A DNA stretch of 43,411 nucleotides from Candidatus Coprousia avicola. GTDB lineage: Bacteria > Actinomycetota > Coriobacteriia > Coriobacteriales > Coriobacteriaceae. Under the pieces are notes generated by a model that was not told where the DNA came from, did no database searches, and worked only from the letters and a program-made list of their open reading frames with translations. Every line of letters begins with the position of its first letter. Positions within the stretch are counted from its first letter, which is position 1. Below are positions 7,799 through 16,950 of this stretch, piece by piece. The stretch lies in contig DVMF01000044.1 in assembly GCA_018715125.1 (NCBI GenBank), positions 1 to 43,411 of the forward strand, written 5' to 3'. A program made the translations under genes and the position numbers.

Positions 7799-8719
7799 TT
7801 ACAGCAGGCCGTTCTCCTCGAGCACGCGGCGGATGGCCTCGACGTTCTCGCCCTTGAGCGAGTGTACCGGGCGGGGCATCTGGTTCGTCTCGAAGATGCC
7901 CATAAGCTTGAGCGCCGTCTTGAAGGCGCCGACGCCCGCGCCGAAGCCCTGCACACCGGAGGTCACCGAGGTGATCTCCATGATGCGGGCGAGGCGGTCC
8001 TGCTCGTCGCGCACGGTCTCCCAGTCACCGGCCTGCGCGGCCTTCCACTGGCGCACGTAGCCGTAGGGCTCGACGTTGGCGAGGCCGGGCACCGAGCCGT
8101 CCGCACCGCCGAGGTAGGCACCGTCGACGACGACCTCGTGACCGGTGAGGAGCTGGAGCGGATGGCCCGCGTCGCGGTTCTTGATGATGAGGCGGCGGAA
8201 CGAGACGTCGTCGCCCGAGGAGTCCTTCACGCCGGCGAGCACGCCGTCGACACCGAGGCGGATGAGCATGTCCACGTCGAGCTTGTTATGGACGCACACG
8301 GGAATGTCGTAGGCGAAGATGGGCAGGTCGAGTGCATCGTGCAGGCAGCGGAAGCTCCACTCGATCTCGTTGATGCCCTGGAGCGCGTAGAACGGGCAGG
8401 TAGCCACGAGGGCGTCGACGCCCATCTGCTCGGCGCGCTTGCCGTGCTCGATCATGCGCTCGGTCTCCGTGTCGATGATGCCCGCGAGCACCGGCACGCG
8501 GTGGTCGACGATGCGAACCATGTTCTCGATGATCTCGGTGCGGCGCTCGTCGGTCGAGAACACGACCTCAGAGGACGAGCCCAGGATGAAGAGGCCGTCG
8601 ACGCCAGCCTCGATCATGCGGTTGATGTTGCGTTCGAACGAGGGCACGTCGAGCTGACGGTCCTGGGTGAGCGGCACCACGACGGGAGGGATGACGCCGC
8701 TGAAACGCTTGTTGTCCAC
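7799..8719 (-). CDS. nanA: N-acetylneuraminate lyase / DHDPS-family aldolase
   Basis: Class I aldolase of the DapA/NanA superfamily, 306 aa. NanA cleaves Neu5Ac to ManNAc and pyruvate through a Schiff base. Seen: N-terminal GVIPPVVVPLT; GLFILGSSSEVV, aligning with the GSTGE loop though degenerate (GSSSE); YDIPVCV with the catalytic Tyr (YxIP); and GVKDSSGDD with the Schiff-base Lys. The start is GTG (8717-8719) preceded by AAAGGAG; the upstream frame has no similarity. Neighbours (sialate-type ABC importer upstream, ROK kinase downstream, NanE in the block) support NanA. The altered GSSSE loop leaves open a related 2-keto acid aldolase, so family is sure and exact substrate moderately so. Confidence 0.82.
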   Translation of the reverse strand: MDNKRFSGVIPPVVVPLTQDRQLDVPSFERNINRMIEAGVDGLFILGSSSEVVFSTDERRTEIIENMVRIVDHRVPVLAGIIDTETERMIEHGKRAEQMGVDALVATCPFYALQGINEIEWSFRCLHDALDLPIFAYDIPVCVHNKLDVDMLIRLGVDGVLAGVKDSSGDDVSFRRLIIKNRDAGHPLQLLTGHEVVVDGAYLGGADGSVPGLANVEPYGYVRQWKAAQAGDWETVRDEQDRLARIMEITSVTSGVQGFGAGVGAFKTALKLMGIFETNQMPRPVHSLKGENVEAIRRVLEENGLL

Positions 8720-8862
8720 GATTGCTCCTTTAGCTGTGGCGCGGGCCGGGTGCCCTGCGCCCCTGACAGATGGCACGGCTGCTTCGCCGCACCGGCATCC
8801 CATGGTAGCGCCCCCGCATGCGAAGGCGGGCTACAACGGGAGGTTACACGAAGCCTCTCAAG

Positions 8863-8892
8863 AAGGGCGCGCCCACTTGGGGACGCGCCCTT
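8863..8892 (-). terminator. Terminator of the ABC importer operon
   Basis: Inverted repeat AAGGGCGCG (8863-8871) / CGCGCCCTT (8884-8892), 12-base loop that can pair further (CCCA/TGGG). It sits 20 bases past the ATPase stop on the minus strand and is followed by CTTGAG. It separates the importer genes from the nanA-like gene, which therefore probably has its own promoter between 8720 and 8860; I found no convincing one. Confidence 0.7.
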
Positions 8893-8911
8893 GTGTTGGC
8901 GATGCCGTCGT

Positions 8912-9751
<840 letters not shown>

Positions 9752-11815
9752 CTACCTCACCTCCTGAGCGGTCGTGGTGGTAAGCGTCTCAAGATAGGGC
9801 TTGAGGCCGTTCTGCTTGAGGTAGTCGTCGGGAAGCTCGGAGTACCGGTGGAACACAGGGCCGGGGAGCGACTTCAGAACCGGATGCACGTCGATGCCGA
9901 TCGTGGGATGGCTCGAGCGCGGCGCGAAGCGGTCGCCCCGCGGGAAGTCCGCCGGGCTCGGAACCGAGCCGGGCACCTGGTGCAGGCGGGTACCCTCCTG
10001 CACGCCCTCCTCGATGGAGAGGACCGAACCCAGAAGGCCGCGCGTGTACTCGTGGATCGGGTTGGTGAGCAGCTCGACCGTGGGCGCCTGCTCCACGATC
10101 TGGCCCGCGTACATGACGGTGATCTCGCTCGCGACCTCGGCGACGAGGGCAAGGTCGTGGCTCACGAAGATCATGGCGAAGCCGAGCTTGGACTGCAGGT
10201 CGTTCAGGAGCTTGATGACCTGCTTCTGCACGGTCACGTCGAGCGCGGTGGTGGGCTCGTCGCAGATGACGAGCGACGGGTCGCGCGTGAGCGCCATGGC
10301 GATGAGGACGCGCTGGCGCTGGCCGCCGGAGAGCTCATGCGGATAGCTCTCGAGCGTGCGCTTGGGATCGAGGCCCACGAGCTCGAGCAGGTCCTCGGCG
10401 GAACGGGTGCCGCCGCGGCTCGTGAGCTGCTTCATCTGCGCGGAGATGAGCATCGAGGGGTTGAGCGAGGAGAGGGCGTCCTGGTAGACCATCGCGATCT
10501 CGTGACCCAGGAGCTTGCGGTGCTCCTCCTTGGTGAGCTTCACCAGGTCGGTGCCCTTGAAGAGGACCTCGCCGGAGACGTGCTCGTCGGCATCGGTCAA
10601 GCTCATGATGACCTTGGTGGTGATGGACTTGCCGCAGCCGGACTCGCCCACCAGCGCCATGCACTGGCCGGGGCGCACGTCGAACGAGACGCCGTCGACG
10701 ACCTTCACGTCGCCGTGGTGCTCGAAGCCGATCGAGAGGTTGCGCACCGAGAGCAGGGGCTCGACCGAATGGTCGGGGATGTGGCGGTCGTGGCGCTTGA
10801 GCTCGACCTCGCGCAGGGCGGCCAGACGGCGCGCGAGAGCGGGGGCCTGCTCCTTGTAGGCGCGGACCGGGTCGGCCGCGAGGATGTCGTCGGCACGGCG
10901 CTGCTCGGCGTCCTCCTCGCTCTCATCGAGCTTCGCGGCGCCGGGCGCGGCGGCCATGGCGTCGGTGAGGCCCTCGGAGAGGATGTTGAGCGCGAGGCAC
11001 GTGATCATGATGGCGAGGCCCGGGAAGAGCGCCTGCCACCAGCGACCCAGCAGCACGCCGTCGCGCGCTGAGGACAGGATGTTGCCCCACGTGGCGGTGG
11101 GCTCGGCGATGCCGGCGCCGATGAAGGTGAGGGACGCCTCGAAGATGATGGCGTCGGCGACGAGCGTCACGGTGAAGACCATGATGGGCGCGATGCAGTT
11201 GCGCAGCACGTGCTTCATCAAGATCCACGGCGCGCGGGCGCCGGAGACGATGACGGCGCGGACGTAGTCCTCACCGTACTCGGACACGACGTTGGCGCGC
11301 ACGATGCGCGCGATCTGCGGCGTGTACATGAAACCGATGGAGAAGATGATGGCCGGCACGGAGTTGCCGAGGATCAGCACCAAGATGGCCGCGAGGGCGA
11401 TGCCGGGGATGGACATGACGACGTCGAGCACGCGCATGATGACCTCGGAGATCCACTTGCGCGACACGGCGGCGATAGCACCGATGATGGAGCCGCACAC
11501 CAGCGCGAAGAGCGTGGCGCCGAAGCCGATGATGAGCGAGTACTGGCCGCCGTAGAGCATGCGCGACAGGATGTCGCGGCCGGTGTTGTCCGTACCGAAG
11601 ATATGCTCAGCGCTGGGCGGTTGGTACGCCTGCGTGATCTCGAGCGGGTTATGCGGCGCGATGACCGGGGCCAGGATGGCCGACAGCGCGACGAGGACGA
11701 GCAGGATGAGCGAGATCTTGCTCGATGTGCTCATCTTCTTGAAGCCCGCGAACCTCGCGCCCTTCGCGGCGGCCTGCTCGAGCTGAGCGGTTTTGTTCTC
11801 ACGAATCTTAACCAT
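9752..11815 (-). CDS. Fused ABC permease-ATPase, DppC/OppC-DppD/OppD type
   Basis: 687 aa, two normally separate importer subunits in one chain. Residues about 1-300 are a DppC-like permease: first membrane segment near 33-52, then FGTDNTGRDILSRMLYGG, VLDVVMSIPGIAL and the EAA-like loop around SGARAPWILMKHVLRN. A charged linker (about 300-350) joins an ATPase with Walker A GESGCGKS near residue 390, signature LSGGQRQR near 493 and Walker B VICDEPTTALD. The C-terminus carries the peptide-ATPase extension (DFPRGDRF, HPTIGID). The start ATG is 3 bases after the upstream permease stop. The same four-gene architecture is, from memory, that of the SatABCD sialic acid importer of Haemophilus ducreyi. 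Confidence 0.93.
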   Translation of the reverse strand: MVKIRENKTAQLEQAAAKGARFAGFKKMSTSSKISLILLVLVALSAILAPVIAPHNPLEITQAYQPPSAEHIFGTDNTGRDILSRMLYGGQYSLIIGFGATLFALVCGSIIGAIAAVSRKWISEVIMRVLDVVMSIPGIALAAILVLILGNSVPAIIFSIGFMYTPQIARIVRANVVSEYGEDYVRAVIVSGARAPWILMKHVLRNCIAPIMVFTVTLVADAIIFEASLTFIGAGIAEPTATWGNILSSARDGVLLGRWWQALFPGLAIMITCLALNILSEGLTDAMAAAPGAAKLDESEEDAEQRRADDILAADPVRAYKEQAPALARRLAALREVELKRHDRHIPDHSVEPLLSVRNLSIGFEHHGDVKVVDGVSFDVRPGQCMALVGESGCGKSITTKVIMSLTDADEHVSGEVLFKGTDLVKLTKEEHRKLLGHEIAMVYQDALSSLNPSMLISAQMKQLTSRGGTRSAEDLLELVGLDPKRTLESYPHELSGGQRQRVLIAMALTRDPSLVICDEPTTALDVTVQKQVIKLLNDLQSKLGFAMIFVSHDLALVAEVASEITVMYAGQIVEQAPTVELLTNPIHEYTRGLLGSVLSIEEGVQEGTRLHQVPGSVPSPADFPRGDRFAPRSSHPTIGIDVHPVLKSLPGPVFHRYSELPDDYLKQNGLKPYLETLTTTTAQEVR

Positions 11816-11818
11816 GGC

Positions 11819-12784
11819 CTACACCGTCCTAATGCGCGGGTTGATGAGCAGGTAGAGCATATCAACCACGATGTTGATGATGACAAAGGCCAACGCCACC
11901 ACGACGACGACGCCCTGGACGAGCATGATCTCGCCGCCGGTGATGCCCTGCTGGATGAGCGTGCCCATGCCGGGCAGGGCGAAGATGACCTCGATGACCA
12001 CGGCGCCGCCCATGAGGTAGCCGATCTTCAGGCCGAGCGTGGTGATGGGCGTGATGAGGGCGTTGCGCAGCACGTTGCGGGCGATGACGATGTTCTCAGG
12101 GATGCCGCCGCCGCGCGCGGTCTTGACGTAGTCCTTATCGAGCTCCTCGACCATCGCCGTACGCACGATACGGGTCATCTGGCCGATGACGGGGAACGCC
12201 AGTGCGATGGCCGGCATGAGCATGCGGCCGAAGTAACCCGCCGGATTGGCGAACAGGTCCGGCAGCGCTCCCGAAGACGGGAACACGCGGGTGAGCCCGC
12301 CCAGGGTGACCGCGAGGATGAGCAGGACCGCGAGCCAGAACGACGGCGTCGCGATGCCTGCGATCGATATCACGCGGATGATCTGGTCGGGCCATCGGTC
12401 TCTGTACAGGGCCGAAATGACGCCGAGCGTGAACGAGAACACAGCCGCCAAAAGCAGGCCGAAGAACGTGAGCTGCATCGTGATGGGCAGCGCGGAAGCG
12501 ATGGCGGTGGCCACCGGGGTCTGGCGGCTGCCGTAGGTGCCCAGGTCTCCCTGGACGAGACCGGCGATGTAGTCGACGTAGCGCACCGGCCACGGGTCGT
12601 TCATGCCGTGCTCATCCATGTACTGCTCGACCTGCTCCGGGGACGCGCCCTCGCCGAGGACGGTGCGCGCCGGGATGGACGGGTCGGTGAAGGACATGAG
12701 GAAAAACACCAGCAGGGTGACGCCCAGGGCCATGATCGGCAACGCGATGAGGCGTCGGCCGATAAGGCGCAACAGGTTATTCAT
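11819..12784 (-). CDS. ABC transporter permease, DppB/OppB type
   Basis: 321 aa inner-membrane permease with about six hydrophobic segments. It begins RLIGRRLIALPIMALGVTLLVFF, the usual DppB N-terminal segment, followed by the periplasmic loop with the DPWPVRYVDY motif and GDLGTYG. The EAA-type cytoplasmic loop is near KDYVKTARGGGIPENIVIARN, and the C-terminal LLINPRIRTV is typical. It pairs with the permease half of the next protein. The start ATG is preceded by GGAGAGGGGAGAGCT. It follows the solute-binding protein gene after a hairpin (12820-12852). Confidence 0.94.
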   Translation of the reverse strand: MNNLLRLIGRRLIALPIMALGVTLLVFFLMSFTDPSIPARTVLGEGASPEQVEQYMDEHGMNDPWPVRYVDYIAGLVQGDLGTYGSRQTPVATAIASALPITMQLTFFGLLLAAVFSFTLGVISALYRDRWPDQIIRVISIAGIATPSFWLAVLLILAVTLGGLTRVFPSSGALPDLFANPAGYFGRMLMPAIALAFPVIGQMTRIVRTAMVEELDKDYVKTARGGGIPENIVIARNVLRNALITPITTLGLKIGYLMGGAVVIEVIFALPGMGTLIQQGITGGEIMLVQGVVVVVALAFVIINIVVDMLYLLINPRIRTV

Positions 12785-12819
12785 AGCTCTCCCCTCTCCT
12801 ATGTTCCCTTACGAATGGA

Positions 12820-12852
12820 AGGGCCCGGGCATACCTGATGTGCCCGGGCCCT
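12820..12852 (-). repeat. Intercistronic hairpin between binding-protein and permease genes
   Basis: Perfect 12-bp arms AGGGCCCGGGCA (12820-12831) / TGCCCGGGCCCT (12841-12852), 9-base loop, in the 139-base gap. On the minus strand it is followed by TCCATTCGT. Such structures commonly limit readthrough or protect the upstream mRNA so that the binding protein is made in excess. It could equally act as a leaky intrinsic terminator. Confidence 0.7.
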
Positions 12853-12923
12853 GTTCCGCCTCAGCGTCTCCTCAGTTGCAGACGCATTCGCCAATACAGC
12901 TGGGAGACGACCATCGACATGGG

Positions 12924-14531
12924 TTAGGCCGAAACCGTCTTGCAGCCGATGAAGCTCATGCCGGTCGTGCCGATGCCCTCGAAGCCCTCGATGGCGGTGC
13001 CGTTGGGCGCCGTCGCCGGGTCGGCCCAAGAAGCGGTGACCGTCTGGACGTGGACGAGCGGGTACAGGACGCAGTTGTCCGCGATGATGTCGTAGACCTG
13101 CTTCCAGGTTGCCTGCTGCTCGTCGCCGGACTGACCGAGAGCGGTGTTCATGAGCTCGCGGATCTGGGCGAACTCAGCGGACTCGCCCCAACCGGTACGG
13201 GTCTGCTGCCAGACGTTGTCGCCGTACCACCAGTTGAGGAGCAGGTCGGGGTCGGCGCCCCAGCAGCTCGGGTCGCCCGGGGCGATGAGGATGTCGAAGT
13301 CATCCGAACCGCCGTCGATGGCGGCGTAGGTGGCCTGCGAGGTCTCGGTGCGGATCTCGACGGTGAAGCCGAGGGCCTCGAGGTCCTGCTGGGCCTGGAT
13401 GCCCATCTGCTCGGCCTGCGTGTTGTCCGTGGTACGGATCACGAGGCTGCCGGGCGTCACGCCGGCCTCGGTGAGCAGGGACTTGGCCTGGTCGACATCA
13501 TAGGTGTAGACCGTGGCGGCCTCCTGGTAGTTCGGGAAGTCCTGCGGGATGTAGGACTTGGCGGCGGTGGCGAGACCGGTGAAGATGTTCTCGATCATCT
13601 GGTCGGTGTTCAGGGCGTACATCACGGCCTTGCGGGCGGTGACGTTGTCCCACGGGGCCTTGGTGGTGTTGAACATGATGAAGCGGGTGCCGAAGCCCTG
13701 GACCTTGTCGACCTTGCAGCCCTCGCCCTCGATGGTGTCGATGGCGTCGGCGGTGACGGACTCCATGACGAGCGTGGTGCCCTGCTGCTGGGCGGTCATA
13801 CGGGCGGTGGCGTCGGTCAGGATGTCGTAGTGCAGGCCCGCGTCCTCAGCCGGGTAGTCGCCGTTGTAGTCGGGGTTCGGGACGAGGTCGACCGTGTTGT
13901 CGGTGATCGCGTCGTACATCCACGGGCCGGAGCCGACGGGGGTGTCGGCGAGCTCGTCATCCGTGATACCTGCCGGGAAGACGCGGACGAGCGCCAGGCG
14001 CTCCTTCAGCAGCGAGAAGTTGGCGATGGTGGTGGTGACGGTGATGGTGGTGTCGTCGGTTGCCTCGAGCGACTCGATCGGGGTCAGGAACGCCGCGTAG
14101 GTGGCGTTGGCCTTCGTGCGGTCGAAGGACTCCACGATGTCCTCGGTGGTCACGTCGTCGCCGGTGGAGAACTTGGCGCCCTCGCGGATCGTGATGGTGA
14201 AGTGCGTGTCGTCGGTCTGCTCGGGATCGCCCGCGGCGAGCTCGTTGAACGTGCTGTAGTCATGCGGGTCGGTGCCGTAGAGGCCCTCGAGAACATGCCA
14301 GTTGGCGCCTAGGCAGAACGCCGAGGAGGTCGAGGTCGGGTTGTAATCCGACGGAGCGTACGCGGAGCCGGCGGTGATGGTGCCGCCGCCCTCGGTGCCG
14401 CCCATCGTGCTGCCGCCCGACGTGGTGTTCCCACCGCAGCCCGCCAGGCCGAGGCCGGCGACCGCGGCGGTGACGCCGGCGGCACCGAGGAACGTGCGAC
14501 GGGACAGGCTTCTACTCATCAGTTCGCGCAT
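12924..14531 (-). CDS. Extracellular solute-binding lipoprotein, family 5
   Basis: 535 aa binding protein of the peptide/nickel/opine family (SBP family 5). The N-terminus MRELMSRSLSRRTFLGAAG carries a twin-arginine motif and then a lipobox ending LAGCGG (Cys near residue 32), so export by Tat with lipid anchoring is expected. A Gly/Ser/Thr-rich tether follows. Family segments seen include FTITIREGAKFSTGDDVTTED and PVGSGPWMYDA. The start at 14529-14531 is preferred because TTGGAG lies 7 bases upstream and the signal peptide begins there; a second in-frame ATG sits four codons later. It heads the four-gene importer. The substrate is inferred from the neighbouring nan genes. Confidence 0.9.
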   Translation of the reverse strand: MRELMSRSLSRRTFLGAAGVTAAVAGLGLAGCGGNTTSGGSTMGGTEGGGTITAGSAYAPSDYNPTSTSSAFCLGANWHVLEGLYGTDPHDYSTFNELAAGDPEQTDDTHFTITIREGAKFSTGDDVTTEDIVESFDRTKANATYAAFLTPIESLEATDDTTITVTTTIANFSLLKERLALVRVFPAGITDDELADTPVGSGPWMYDAITDNTVDLVPNPDYNGDYPAEDAGLHYDILTDATARMTAQQQGTTLVMESVTADAIDTIEGEGCKVDKVQGFGTRFIMFNTTKAPWDNVTARKAVMYALNTDQMIENIFTGLATAAKSYIPQDFPNYQEAATVYTYDVDQAKSLLTEAGVTPGSLVIRTTDNTQAEQMGIQAQQDLEALGFTVEIRTETSQATYAAIDGGSDDFDILIAPGDPSCWGADPDLLLNWWYGDNVWQQTRTGWGESAEFAQIRELMNTALGQSGDEQQATWKQVYDIIADNCVLYPLVHVQTVTASWADPATAPNGTAIEGFEGIGTTGMSFIGCKTVSA

Positions 14532-14601
14532 GGAAACTCCAATCGTCAGGGCGCGCACCCGACCATGCTGTGCGGGCGCGCTTAGGATGCTATTAACATA
14601 C

Positions 14602-14621
14602 TTGTTACAACCACTTAACAA
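14602..14621. promoter_or_regulatory. Inverted repeat upstream of importer operon
   Basis: TTGTTA (14602-14607) / TAACAA (14616-14621) with an 8-base spacer, in AT-rich sequence 71-90 bases before the binding-protein start. It may be an operator or part of the promoter; on the minus strand TTGTTA could serve as a -35. Confidence 0.3.
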
Positions 14622-14700
14622 ACGGGCTTCTCGGCGAGAGGGGGTATTGCCGTCTTGAACGGTATCCGCAGGTAAATCAATCATTTAAGTTGACAATCGC

Positions 14701-14727
14701 ACTGGTATCATCTCTTCTGATACCAGT
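14701..14727. promoter_or_regulatory. Putative operator, perfect 10-bp inverted repeat
   Basis: ACTGGTATCA (14701-14710) / TGATACCAGT (14718-14727), 7-base spacer, about 170 bases upstream of the importer operon and downstream of uvrC. The octamer CCAGTTGG overlaps its right arm (14723-14730) and recurs at 14747-14754. The GGTAT core resembles sites of GntR-type regulators such as E. coli NanR, but no regulator of that type is in the window. A minus-strand extended -10 (TGGTATCAG) overlaps it. The rest of 14532-14817 shows no gene. Confidence 0.5.
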
Positions 14728-14817
14728 TGGCATCGCATCTGTACAACCAGTTGGAGCGCCGTCCATCTTGACACGACACGTATTGCCTGCTAACTGCACG
14801 AAATATATCTTTGTGCG

Positions 14818-16941
14818 CTATGCGTCCCGCTGCTCGGCGCCCTCCCCCGCATGCTGCCCGGCACCCCGCTCGGCATCCCAGGCGCGCAGCGTGTCGAACA
14901 CCGCCTGCGCCACCTCGCGCGGCACGCCCTTGACGCTCGCGATGTCCTCCGCGCTGGCGGCGCGCAGGCGCTTCATCGAGCCGAAGTGCCGCATGATGGC
15001 CTTCTTGCGCGTGGGCCCCACACCCTCCACCTCGTCGAGCACCGATACCGTCATGGCCTTGTCGCGCAGCTCCCGGTGGAACGTGATGGCGAAGCGGTGC
15101 GCCTCGTCGCGCACCTGCTTGATGAGGTAGAGCGAGGCGGAACCGTTGGGCAGCACCACGGGCGTGTCGTCCCAAGGGACGAAGACCTCCTCGTCCGCCT
15201 TGGCGAGGCCGCACACGGGGATGTCGAGCCCCAACTCGCCGAGCTGCGTCAGGGCCGCCGTGAGCTGGGGCTTGCCACCGTCCACCACGAGCAGGTCCGG
15301 ACGGCTGCCAAAGCGCTCGTCCGCCATGCGCTCCGGCGCGTAGCGGCGGCCGAGCACCTCCTGCATGGAGAGGAAGTCGTTGGCCTCGCCCGTGACGCTC
15401 CGGATGCGGAAGCGTCGGTATTGGGACTTGTCGGGCCTGCCGTTGGTGAAAACCACCATCGATGCCACGGTGAAGCGCCCGTGGATGGTGGAGATGTCGA
15501 AGCACTCGATGCGCAGCGGCGGTGCCGGCAGCGCGAGCGCGCTCTCGAGCTCGAGCAGGGCCTGGTTCGTACGGTCGTCGGCGTATCCGGTGCGCATCAT
15601 GTAGCGCATGAGGGCGTGCCGGGCGTTGCGCTCGCACATCTCCAGCAGGTGGCGCTTCTCGCCGCGCTGCGGGCGGTGGATCTGACATGCGCGTCCGCGC
15701 TTGCCGGCGAGCCACTCCCCCACGACCGCGGCGTCGGCTAGGTCGATGGCCACGTCCACCTCGGCGGGGATGTCCGCCGTCTCGTCGTAATAGCGCTTGA
15801 TAAAGCCGCCGACGAGCTCCTCCTCGTCCACATCGAGCCCCTTGTCGAGGATGAACTCGCAGCTGCGGACCGTGCGCCCCTCGCGCACGGCGAAGACGCA
15901 CGCGCCGGCGATGGTCTCCTCGCGGTAGAAGCCGATGACGTCGATGTCGACGCGCGAGGGGAAGACGACCTGCTGGCGGTCGTCGAGCCCGTCGATGACC
16001 TCGAGACGGCGCTTGATGCGGGCGGCGCGCTCGAAATCGAGATCGGAGGCGGCCTCGGCCATCTCCGCCTTGAGCTCGCCGGTCACCTCGCTGCGCTTGC
16101 CGGATAAGAAGCGCTCCACCCGGCGCACGTTCTTCGCGTACTCCTCGGGCGTGACGGCGCCCACGCACGCGCCGGGCCCGCGCCCCACGTGGTAATCGAA
16201 GCAGGGGCGCCCCTTCTCGGCCATGATGAGGCCGAGGATGTCCTCGTCGCCCTTGTGCGCCTCCGCCAGGCGGCGGCAGCGCTTCCACTCTGCGCACGTG
16301 GCGATGCAGATGGGGATGACCTTGCGGATCGTGTCGATGGTGTCGCGGGCGGCGCGGCTGTCGGTATAGGGGCCGAAATAGCGCGTGCCCGGCTTATGCC
16401 GCTCGCGGGTGTACTTGATGGCGGGAAAGAGATCCCCTTTGGTGAGCGCGATGAAGGGGTAGCTCTTGTCGTCCTTGAAGTCGACGTTGAAATACGGGTG
16501 ATACTGGCCGATGAGGTTGCGCTCGAGCACAAGGGCCTCGTGCTCGCTCTCGACCACGATATAGTCGAAGCTCCGCACCAGCTGCATCATGAGCGGGATC
16601 TTCTGCCGATCGTCGGTCAGCTGTACGTACTGGCGCATGCGGGCGCGCAGGTTCTTGGCCTTGCCCACGTAGATGACGGTGCCCTCGGCATCCTTCCAGA
16701 GGTAGCAGCCGGGGCTCGTGGGGACGAGCGCCACCTGCTCGACGAGGCTCGGCTCCACGCCCTCGGCGCTCACCGCCGCACGGGCGGCCGCGGCGCTGCC
16801 CGGCAGGGCCCGGTCGAGACCGGCGGGCACCCCCTCGACGGGTGCCTCGGTATCTGCGGGGACACGGGCGCCCGCGCGGTCCGCCCGGTCGCCGCGCTGC
16901 CCTGTGCCCTCGGTGCGATAGCGCCCCTTCTCCTCCGCCAC
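14818..16941 (-). CDS. uvrC: Excinuclease ABC subunit C
   Basis: UvrC makes the dual incisions in nucleotide excision repair. 707 aa. The GIY-YIG nuclease domain begins near residue 68 (VPTSPGCYLWKD then VIYVGKAKNLRARM), the UvrB-interacting UVR motif is LDFERAARIKRRLEV near 285, the RNase H-like second nuclease lies in 400-600 (RIECFDIS and LLVVDGGKPQL), and a C-terminal helix-hairpin-helix contains VEGVGPTRKKAIMRHF. The GTG start at 16939-16941 gives a 60-residue N-terminal extension rich in Arg, Ala and Pro with only a weak ribosome site (AGGACGG). A downstream GTG nearer the nuclease domain is possible. It starts 9 bases after murJ, so cotranscribed. Confidence 0.95.
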   Translation of the reverse strand: MAEEKGRYRTEGTGQRGDRADRAGARVPADTEAPVEGVPAGLDRALPGSAAAARAAVSAEGVEPSLVEQVALVPTSPGCYLWKDAEGTVIYVGKAKNLRARMRQYVQLTDDRQKIPLMMQLVRSFDYIVVESEHEALVLERNLIGQYHPYFNVDFKDDKSYPFIALTKGDLFPAIKYTRERHKPGTRYFGPYTDSRAARDTIDTIRKVIPICIATCAEWKRCRRLAEAHKGDEDILGLIMAEKGRPCFDYHVGRGPGACVGAVTPEEYAKNVRRVERFLSGKRSEVTGELKAEMAEAASDLDFERAARIKRRLEVIDGLDDRQQVVFPSRVDIDVIGFYREETIAGACVFAVREGRTVRSCEFILDKGLDVDEEELVGGFIKRYYDETADIPAEVDVAIDLADAAVVGEWLAGKRGRACQIHRPQRGEKRHLLEMCERNARHALMRYMMRTGYADDRTNQALLELESALALPAPPLRIECFDISTIHGRFTVASMVVFTNGRPDKSQYRRFRIRSVTGEANDFLSMQEVLGRRYAPERMADERFGSRPDLLVVDGGKPQLTAALTQLGELGLDIPVCGLAKADEEVFVPWDDTPVVLPNGSASLYLIKQVRDEAHRFAITFHRELRDKAMTVSVLDEVEGVGPTRKKAIMRHFGSMKRLRAASAEDIASVKGVPREVAQAVFDTLRAWDAERGAGQHAGEGAEQRDA

Positions 16942-16950
16942 GGTCCCGTC

